Assembly: GCA_020746875.1 (NCBI GenBank)
Contig: JAGTJL010000007.1
Coordinates: forward strand, 868,001-932,000
DNA: 64,000 nt
Source: Rhexocercosporidium sp. MPI-PUGE-AT-0058
Lineage: Eukaryota > Ascomycota > Leotiomycetes > Helotiales
Direction of reading: 5' to 3'
The notes beneath the pieces are model-generated. The model was not told the DNA's origin. It saw only the letters and a program-made list of their open reading frames with translations, and ran no database searches. Of this stretch, positions 56,573 through 64,000 are shown piece by piece. Within the stretch, counting starts at the first letter, position 1. Every line of letters begins with the position of its first letter. The position numbers and the translations under genes are program-made.

Positions 56573-58796
56573 TTTATTATTTTATTCGTTATTAGGTAAA
56601 TTAAATCGTAAATAATCCCGGTAATTAAATCTTTTAAAGAAGGTAGTTCGACCACGAAATCTAAGGCAATTAACTTTTATAAGCGTGACGGTATCGTTAA
56701 TGACTTTATAAGCTTATACGGCGCATAATAGTTTACTTTATTCTGTATATATATATTATAAGACGAGACCACGTCTTTAATTACCTTTTTTATCTTTAAA
56801 AAATAATATTCTCTAAAAAGCCTTAATAGTGTCTTAGCTATTTCTTAATATTTATAGGCCGGTAGCTTATATTGTTTTTAATAAAGTCTACTTTATTTTA
56901 AATAAAGACGTAAAATCGTCCTTAATATAAAAAGCCCTAATATTAGTAAAGGAAAATCCTTTACTTAACTATTTCTTTTATTTAACTACCACTAGGTCGT
57001 TAACGTAACCTTTTTAGATTTTCTTAAGGACTTAACTTATTATTATTAACTACTTATAATTAACTATTAGCGAGTTATTATCCTGTTTAAGCACAGTATG
57101 CGACTTATATGTCTTATTTACAAAATATTCTGGTTTTTTATTAAAGGCGTCGGCCTTAGCGTTTTCTATCTTCTTAATATATAAAAATCGAAGTTTAATT
57201 ATAAAAAGTGTTTTATATTATTAAACCTATTATTAGTTTAATTTTTTAATAATTATAAAGTAAATAAGATTTTTATAATCCGTTAAGATTTATATTTCGT
57301 AAAGTAATCCCTTAAGATAGACCTTTTATTCGCGTATTACGTCCATAGCTCTTAATAATTCCTTATTATAAATGTCGTAATTAAGTTTTGCCGGCGAGAG
57401 TTTCCGCGAATGATATACGACTAGTTATTATTTACCGTCTTCGCTCGGTTAGCTTAGCACGGCCTTAATAATATAGTCGAAGGCGTCTGTCTTTATTATG
57501 ATTTCTTTATTTAAGTCGAAGGACATAAGGACTAGTTCTTTAATAAAGGCTTCCTTAAGGTTTTAAAAAGCTATCTTTACTTTATTATCTTAGTCGAAGT
57601 TTTTGTTTTTATATATTAACTCCGTAAGTAATGCGGCGATCTTCGAATAGTTTTAAATAAATCGTTAATAAAAGTTAATAAATTTTAAAAAGAATTATAT
57701 TTTTTTAATATTTATAAGTCTAGTTTACTCGACGACTGTCTTGACTTTTTAAAGGTTTATAATTAGTTTTATAATAGTAACTACGTAGCCTAAAAAAGTA
57801 ACTTCTTCTTTATGAAAATAGCATTTCTCGGGTTTAAGAATATTAAGAAAGCCTCGAGCTTCTTTAATACCGTTATAACGTCTTTTACGTATTATTCCCT
57901 TATCTTAAAGTAGACTAAAATGTTATTTAAGTAATAAATATATATTACGTCTAAGTACTGCCGTAAAATATTATTAATTAAACGTTAAAATGTAATAGGC
58001 GCGTTAATTAGTCCGAAGACATAACCGTATACTTATAATAACCGAAACGTATACAAAATACTGTTTTTTTTTTCTTTTAATTATTTTTAAAGGTTATATA
58101 CGCCTTATAAGTCTAATTAAGTAAAAATCTTAGCGCCGTTAAGCCTATCGCGTAACTCTTTAGCTAAAGGTAATACGTAATGATCCTTTTTAATAACATT
58201 ATTTAATTAACAATAGTCGATATACATTTTCCGTCCGCCGTCTTTCTTTATTATAAAGAAGACGTTACTCCTTTAAGAGGATTTAAACTCTTAAATAAAT
58301 CCTTTTATTAAGTTTTTATTAATATATTTCTTAATTATTATTAAGTTTATAACTAAATATTCCCGTAATAATTAAAATATTAACTTTATGCCTTTAGCTA
58401 CTCGATTTAATAATTGTAGTCTTAATATTTAAGTAAGGTGCTACTGTCTAATTCCTCTTTAAATAATACCTTAAATCGTTTATATTTTGACAATATATTA
58501 ATTATTATAGGGTTCATTATCTTATCCTTTAGCTTTTCCTTAGAGGTTGCGCTTAACCTTTTTAAGCCTTTTATTACTTTTTATTTTAAAGACAGCTTTT
58601 ATAATTATTAAACTTTAGTTTTTACGTTTTTTAATTGATTTTTAGGTTATAAAATTATATTTATAATAGGCCTAAGATAATGTCGTGCCTCCTAATCCGG
58701 GTTACATCGAATTAAATATATTCGGAGTGTCCGCCGATTCTTAAGTATAATAATTCTGTTTATATATTAATTAAGCCGTTCGCGGCAAGTCCTTTA
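56573..58796 (-). pseudogene. Gypsy pol: protease end, RT, RNase H, integrase start
   Basis: From right to left on the minus strand: the protease end (TELLYLRIGGHSEYI, RRHDIILGLL), RT (KKDGGRKMYIDYC, AKELRDRLNGAKIFT, RLINNILRQYLDVIYIYYLN), where the usual YLDDI has become YLNNI, then EEVTFLGYVV, RNase H (IIIKTDAFDYIIKAVL, YHSRKLSPAKLNYDIYNKEL) and the integrase zinc and core start (FRGRTTFFKR near LDF-V). TAA/TAG codons are frequent where Trp or Gln is expected. It ends at the Copia-1 insertion (56568-56572 duplication). Confidence 0.9.
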
Positions 58797-59551
58797 CATC
58801 TGCAAAAAATTTCGCGGACGCTTAGAAATCGGATCCGCCATTTTCGCCATTTTCGCCATTTTCGCTAAAAGGCCGCCTTTAACGCCTAAAGCCGCCTTTT
58901 TAATTTTTAATCGGTCGCTAGTGTTAAAAGCGCCAGTTTATTTTAATAAACGCTAAGCCTAATTAAGTAATTTTTATAAATATAATTTAAACGCTAAAAT
59001 ATTATAATTTTTTAAAAAAATATCTTGGCGTTTTTTTAACTAACCGAATCCGGTTAGATTAGCGTTAATTTTAAGTTTCGCTTATATTTCGTCGGGCACG
59101 TCCTAAAAACTAGTCTCGCTAAAGCTTTCACGCTATGAATATCTACGCTAAAAAAATCATAATAAGAAAATCGTTCGTTTCGAGTAAATTATATGCGTAC
59201 GCTAGCCGGCCCTAGCCCTAATCGGGCGTTATAATAGGCATATTTATTATTATTATATTATAACGATTATTAATATATTATTAATATTACTAATACTTTT
59301 ATAGACCTTATTAATATATTAAATAAAATAAAATAATAAAGCCCCATTTTTAAAAGTGGGGTTATAATACGCTAGTCTATTTCGGTGCTTTTGGCGCTTT
59401 CGGCGCTTTTTACGCCTTCGGCGCGCTTTTAATTTATTATAGTGAGAAACTGTCCCCAAAGTTTTCGACATGCAACTTTGGCTCCAAAAGCGCCAAAATG
59501 GCGCTTTTGGCGCCGTTAGCGGACGTCCGCTTCTCGATTTTTTTGCAGATG
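58797..59551. mobile_element. 755-bp MITE-like element with TA duplication
   Basis: The ends are inverted: CATCTGCAAAAAA at 58797 and its complement TTTTTTGCAGATG at 59551, flanked by TA (58795-58796 and 59552-59553). Just inside both ends lie GC-rich motifs (GCGGACG; repeated GCCATTTTC at 58839-58863 and GGCGCTTTTGGCGCC near 59495-59515). It lacks any transposase. Removing it with one TA joins protease residues in frame (TN|KGLAANG), so the boundaries are firm. A TA target fits the Tc1/mariner group; the ends differ from those of the 2442-bp element. Confidence 0.85.
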
Positions 59552-59553
59552 TA

Positions 59554-59779
59554 TTAGTAAATATTAATTAATATCCGTCCTTCTTAACTTTAATAAGCAA
59601 GAGATATTAAATCGCAATAATAAAAGATATAAAGTTCTCTTACGCTTTAAAATTTATTATAGCCTATAATTTTACTCCTTAAATGTCGACGTTAAAGGTT
59701 AAGTAATTATTTTCTTTTATAGCTATAAACGTACGTAAGTTTATTCTTTTAACGTAAACCTTTTTAATTAATATATTTT
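59554..59779 (-). pseudogene. Gypsy protease N-terminal part
   Basis: The minus strand contains the region before the protease end found at 58600-58796, including ENFIS-FIIAI and IKVKKDGY, similar to the DSGATGNFIS...VDG stretch of Gypsy proteases. The reading joins in frame across the MITE. It ends at the Copia-2 LTR. Confidence 0.6.
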
Positions 59780-59962
59780 TGTGGTGTAGAAGTGGATTAA
59801 AGCACTGTAAGTAGTTGTTATTAAATTAAAGTAATTAATTGTTATTTTAAAGCTCTAAGTATTAAGAGAAAACAGCTGTTTTCCTGAAGGCGGTTTATAA
59901 TAATAAAACCTAATTAAGTCACGTGTAATGCTAAAAGAGCAGCTGCCCGTGCTTATACGACA
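59780..59962 (-). repeat. Copia-2 3' LTR (about 183 bp)
   Basis: Boundaries come from TG...CA ends, similarity of the first 16 bases to the Copia-1 LTR, and the adjacent polypurine tract. The second copy is outside the window, so the exact length is not confirmed. Confidence 0.62.
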
Positions 59963-60379
59963 TACCCCTTAGGTAATTAATAATAGTAAGCCACTGCTAT
60001 TGTGATTGATTATATTAAGCGAGAGTAAATAATAAAAAAGAATTAAGTAAATAAATTCACTTATATACGGTAATTAAGCAAACAACCTAATTATATAAAT
60101 TAACGATTTTCTTATTAAACTTGAACTTATAAATACTTAATAATTCATAGATTAACTGCTCTCGATTTACTACTTAATTAATTTATTAATTAATTAATTA
60201 ATTAACTGCTTTCTTCGATATTATAAGTGTTTTTAAGCGCTCCGCCAGAATCGTTATAATAAAACGACGATTTACTCGCTAAAATAAGGTGAGTAACTCG
60301 ATTTTCAATCTATTAGTTTCGATTTATTAATCGGAGATCGACTTAATTAAGAATTAATTAATTAAAGAATAACCGCTAA

Positions 60380-61320
60380 CTTATAATAAGTTAAGGCTAT
60401 TATTAATAATAAGAAGAAAGTCGTCGTTAAAGCACGATTATCGACTACTCCCGTCCCCGCCCCCGCTCTTCGCCGTGCCGTTATTACTTTCCGGGCTTTA
60501 AAACAGCTAATAGGTGCTCGTATAGTAGTTTATTTAAGTTATATTAATAATATTTTTTAAATAAAAGGTAGCGGTTAATATTATAATACTATTAGAAAAG
60601 GTATTTATTACTTCGCCTATTCGTCCGGCCATAAGTGCGTAATTACTCTCGCTGCTGCCTAAGCTCTTTTCTTTACATATTATAATACGTTAAAAAATAA
60701 AATTAGCAAAAAGTAAGTTAATTTAATTAATTATTTTTTATTTTTTAATTTATTATTAATTTTTTTAAAAGTTAAAGTAATTAAAAATCCCGGTCTGTGC
60801 CGCCTTTAAGGGTAATAATATTAATAAAGCTGTTATTACTAGCGCTACTATTAGTTTTAATAATAGAGTTACTTTAAGAGCTATTAATAAATTCGGAAGT
60901 AATAATAAAAATAATAATAATAAGGAGAAAATAATAAGTTATTCGCTTTATTTTTAAAAAATTAAATTAATTTAATTAATTTTTTAAAAAAAGAAAAAGA
61001 GCTTTTAACTGCTTTTATAACTTATATTTATATTATTAAAGAAAAGATTATTACCGCTGCGGGTATTTTCTTTATTAAAAAGAGTAATAAAAAAGTAACT
61101 GATTATCTTACTGCTACTATTATTACTAAAGCTATTGCTGCCGAGACTGCTGCCGGAGCTGCTTGCGCCTATGGCCCGGGTCCTAGCGTTTTAGCCTTCT
61201 AGGTTATATCTGCTTATGGAGTTATTCTTACTCTTAAGTAAGAGACTTAAGCTGCTTACGTTAAAGAGTTAATTAATATAATAATTAATGCTTTAAATAA
61301 GTTAGTTTAGGAGGTTTTAA
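60380..61320 (+). pseudogene. Extra antisense gene in Copia-2, degraded
   Basis: On the plus strand between LTR and RNase H. It starts with a basic, Pro-rich stretch (KKKVVVKARLSTTPVPAPAL, about 60408-60470, locally GC-rich), then KGIYYFAYSSGHKCV (about 60600-60640), an Asn/Lys-rich stretch, and an Ala-rich helical end (ITKAIAAETAAGAACAYGPG, then PSVLAF, about 61110-61200). Position, strand and the order basic stretch, aromatic-Cys stretch, tail are shared with the Copia-1 counterpart. Similarity at residue level is weak by eye. Several stops break it. Confidence 0.45.
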
Positions 61321-61699
61321 GCCTTCTTCTTTTTAATAAATAAGTTATTTTTTTATTTTTTAAGGCTTAAAAACTTTTTGTTTTTTTAAGTGTCTTTTTA
61401 TATTTTAAAAATTAAAGCTTATATTTATTTTTAAATTAAAGAATTATTAAAAGTAATTAATTTTTTAAAATATAATAATTTATATTTCTGAGCTTAATTA
61501 ATCTTTAATAAAATAAAATTATAAATGGAAATTTATAAAAGAGAATTTTATAAAGGAATATATAATAATATAAATAAAGCTCTTTAATTAAAAGGTAAGC
61601 TTATTATATAATTACTTTAAAAATAAATGAAAAGTAAAGAATATATATAAAAGACTACTTTAAAGCGAGTCTCTTATAAGAGTTGCTTTAATTAAATAT

Positions 61700-63260
61700 A
61701 AATATTTATTAAGTTAATAAAAGTAATAAATACTTTAAATTTCTGCCGAAAAAGGTTTTTAATAAGTCTATTAACCGGTATATAATTTATAAAAAGATAT
61801 TTTATTATAAAAGTGCTTTTTTAAAACTCTTAACGCAATTATATATTCTAAATATTAACGTAACGCAACTTAGTAAAAATACGCTGATTTTCCTTAATAA
61901 TTAACCGAATCGTTTATTAATTATTATAAAAAATTATTTAAATTATTTTTATATTAAAGCGTAATTCTTAAAAGAATTGCTAAAGTGTTATAAGTTCTTT
62001 GTCGATGCGCTTAACTTTAAAAAGCTTTACTTATATTATAGACGTAATAATTGTATTTTATAAAGCTATTTTTTAAAAAATTAAACTTTTAAAAAGTATA
62101 AAAATATATTTATTAAAAGATCGCTTTATTTTAATATCGTTTATAAAAAAAAGTATTTAATATTATTATAAAGTAAGAGTCGCGTAGCTTATAATTATAA
62201 GTAATCGCTAAAAAATAAATGCCGAAAAAGTAACGAATTATTTAATTAACTATAATTAAATACTTTTAAAAAAGATTAATTAAAAAGTGAAAAAGCCTTA
62301 AAGTAATAAAAGTAACGTTTATGCATAATATAATTATAATATAAAGTATTAATTTAACTTTTTTTTAAAATTCCTTAATTTAAGCTAGAGTAGCTTATTC
62401 TTAATTTTTTAGTAGCTCGACTTAAGATAATAATATACTTAAGCAATTTCTATTTATTAACTTAAATCGAAGAGTAACTTTTTAAATATAAGTATTGTAT
62501 ATTAAAGAAATAATCTTCGCTAATCGATTTCTAATAATATAAACGCCTAAGAATTATTTTATTTACTCTTTTTCGGTAAGCTTATATATTATATTTAAGC
62601 TGTCGGTAATTAGTTTAACGTTTTTAAAAGCCGAAGTATAATAAAGTACTTAAATATCGTTAATATAAAATATCATAAATACCGTACGTTATTTATTTAT
62701 AAATATATAAGGCTCCTTTTTATAAGCGATTAATCTTAAAGTTATTAAAGTATAAGTGAAGTCACCGTATTATAGCGCCGGTAAGTCCTTAAGTCCGTAA
62801 AATGCGTAATTAACTTTTATTATTATTCCGTTTTATTTAAAACCGTCCGGTAAATAGCAGCGTACGCGAATACTTATTTTATTTTATTTAGCGTTAATAA
62901 AAGCATTTATTATATTAAATTAAATTATTTTTAAATTAAATTAAGCTATAATAGCTATAGCGGTTTTAAAAGAATAAGTAGTTAAAGTAATTATATATAT
63001 TAATAAAATTAACGTTTTAAGCTGTAAGTCTTTTCTCATAACGACTCGAGAGCGATAGCGGGTTAAATACCTTAATAAATCGATTTTGACGTAAAATATT
63101 TATTTTAAAGGAATTAATTGCTCGGTAGTAAAGGTATATTTGACGACTTTTTAATAGTTACGCGACTTAAGGTTAATAATCTCTTTAATAGCGTCGGCTC
63201 GGAAGTGCTTGCTTAACGAGTAGTCCTTAAGGTTTCTTTAATTTAATAAGTCCTTAGGCA
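61700..63260 (-). pseudogene. Copia-2 RT and RNase H, degraded
   Basis: The minus strand reads YRSRVVMRKDLQLKTLI (about 63000-63060), FNIINAFINAK (62890), VNYAFYGLKDLPAL (62770-62820), FYINDI (the YVDDI site, about 62650) and FLGVYIIRNRLAKI (62500-62550), then RNase H: RIDKELITL-QFF-ELRF (about 61960-62020), NNQQTIRLIIKENQR-like (about 61900) and KYLFINYIPVNRLIKNLFRQ (about 61750-61810). These are the standard Copia blocks in standard order. Confidence 0.85.
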
Positions 63261-64000
63261 TTTATAATTAATAAATTCGTAAGAGCTTAATTAATTGTCA
63301 AATTTTAATATTTTTAAGTATAAACGTTAATATAATAGCGTGAATTACGCTTAAGTCTTTTCTGTCTTTTTATATTAGTTTTTAATTAAGTTAAAAAGTC
63401 TTTAAAAAATCTTTTAAATGCTCGCGGTTATTTAACGGTTATAATAATTCCGTAATTAACTTTTTAATAATTATTATATAAATGCTTCGATTCGGTTTCG
63501 TTATTTTATTACTGACTCGAGTCTTTCGGCTTTTATTAATTATTTAATCTTTTATTCTTTTCTTTTTAAAAAATTTAAGTAAGCCGGAATTTGATTTAAT
63601 TAAAGTCGGGAGTAATAAGTATAAACTTAACTCTTCGTCTTCTTTTAATTTCGATAATTACGAATGCTTCTTATACTTAATTACTTAAAGCAAAGCTTTT
63701 AATTACTTAAAGCCGATACTTTCTTTAAATACTCTCCGACGCTTAAGACCGCGTTCTTAGTCGTATAGTCTTTTAAAATAAATTATAATTTATAATATCG
63801 ATTTTTACTTAAGGCTTATATTACTTTAAAAGTTTAATATATTACGTAAAATAACTCTTTTAGTTGCGCTTTTAAACGCTAACTATTTTAAAGTATTGGC
63901 TCGTTTTAAGACTTAATTAAAGTATTTATAAATAAGAAGTTTAGCACTTTTTCTTAATTAAATTACCCCCGAGTTCTTATTAATAAATAGTTAAATAAAG

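Larger units (their letters stand above)
43880..59779 (-). mobile_element. Ty3/Gypsy chromovirus, minus strand, split by four insertions
   Basis: On the minus strand, from right to left, are protease (59554-59779 and 58600-58796), reverse transcriptase, RNase H and integrase (56573-58500, then 47771-48274), a chromodomain (about 44930-45050) and the 3' LTR (43880-44363). The order PR-RT-RH-IN-chromodomain is that of Tf1/sushi chromoviruses. The element is interrupted by the DNA transposon at 45327-47768, Copia-1 at 48275-56567 and the MITE at 58797-59551, and cut on its 5' side by Copia-2 at 59780. Each junction can be closed by removing the insert and one target duplication. Gag and the 5' LTR are outside the window or beyond Copia-2. 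All frames are broken. Confidence 0.9.
43391..64000. other. AT-rich, RIP-affected transposon block
   Basis: From about 43390 to the right edge the sequence becomes very AT-rich, dense in TA/TAA/TTA, with almost no long open frames. Protein remains of retrotransposons can be followed in all frames but are full of TAA and TAG. Two LTR copies differ only by transitions. This is the pattern of repeat-induced point mutation. Exceptions are the inverted ends of the two TA-flanked DNA elements, which keep GC-rich sequence. The 43391-43879 part before the Gypsy LTR holds no readable element. Confidence 0.9.
59780..64000 (-). mobile_element. Second Ty1/Copia element (Copia-2), cut by window edge
   Basis: The left LTR (59780 to about 59962) begins TGTGGTGTAGAAGTGG, closely like the TGTCGTACAGAAGTGG start of Copia-1, and ends ATACGACA. 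The minus strand next to it reads AAGGGGTA, a polypurine tract, so orientation is minus and this is the 3' LTR. RNase H (61700-62300) and reverse transcriptase (62400-63260) follow on the minus strand. The 5' LTR and integrase lie beyond the window. An antisense open region sits between LTR and RNase H, as in Copia-1. It interrupts the Gypsy protease/gag region. Confidence 0.8.

Noticed and set aside
1..64000. CRISPR arrays, prophage or bacterial operons
   Set aside because: The window is fungal nuclear DNA with spliced genes; the repeats present are transposon ends and LTRs.

Overview
The window is a piece of a filamentous ascomycete genome (Pezizomycotina). The gene set fits a plant- or litter-associated Leotiomycete-like fungus, but the class is an inference. 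Evidence for a filamentous ascomycete is the short (about 45-150 bp) GT-AG introns, a secreted plant-polymer gene set (cutinase, a CBM1 protein, a secreted glycoside hydrolase), a CmcJ/GA4-desaturase-type gene, a P450, and a 20-kb AT-rich block of transposons carrying transition mutations typical of RIP (repeat-induced point mutation). Gene models below were spliced by hand so that reading frame and family motifs run on across each intron.

Gene-rich part, 1 to about 43.39 kb. In order: tafazzin-type acyltransferase (145-1460), secreted CBM1 protein (2232-2774), aldo-keto reductase (3791-5026), a 2-kb gene-poor stretch with hairpins, a broken C2H2 zinc-finger gene (7074-7517), the glutaminase subunit of PLP synthase (7706-8612, minus) divergent from an SLC1-type lysophosphatidate acyltransferase (8936-9896), an unknown nuclear-looking protein (10509-12302), cutinase (13345-14255, minus), a decayed CmcJ-like gene (16808-17209), a family-8-like glycosyltransferase cut by an 89-bp MITE (17419-18459), an MFS sugar transporter with one frameshift (19127-20993, minus), a secreted glycoside hydrolase (21631-23472), a P450 pseudogene (23571-24985, minus), a DUF4360 protein (26598-27348, minus), an RGG-rich protein (28504-29908, minus) divergent from a giant SF1 helicase plus triple-AAA protein (30585-38343), a 71-residue secreted Cys-rich protein (38483-38800, minus), a thioredoxin-like protein (40722-41230, minus) and a GPI-anchored protein (41851-42504, minus).

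AT-rich part, about 43.39 to 64 kb. This is a nest of transposable elements with no intact gene. The base layer is a Ty3/Gypsy chromovirus on the minus strand (3' LTR 43880-44363, chromodomain, integrase, RNase H, RT, protease up to 59779). Four insertions split it: a 2442-bp TA-flanked DNA transposon (45327-47768), an 8.3-kb Ty1/Copia element with matching 191-bp LTRs and a CGTAC target duplication (48275-56567), a 755-bp TA-flanked MITE (58797-59551), and a second Copia element that runs off the right edge (59780-64000). Both Copia elements carry an extra open region between RNase H and the 3' LTR, on the strand opposite to pol. That shared layout is the most unusual structure I found.

Three themes link the regions. 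First, secreted proteins for plant or litter polymers (CBM1, cutinase, glycoside hydrolase) and small secreted proteins are spread along the gene-rich side up to the AT-rich border. Second, several accessory genes (P450, CmcJ-like, C2H2) are dead; in the first two the stops are explained by C-to-T changes of the RIP type. Third, two single-base frameshifts at C/G homopolymers (MFS transporter, helicase) could be real or sequencing errors.
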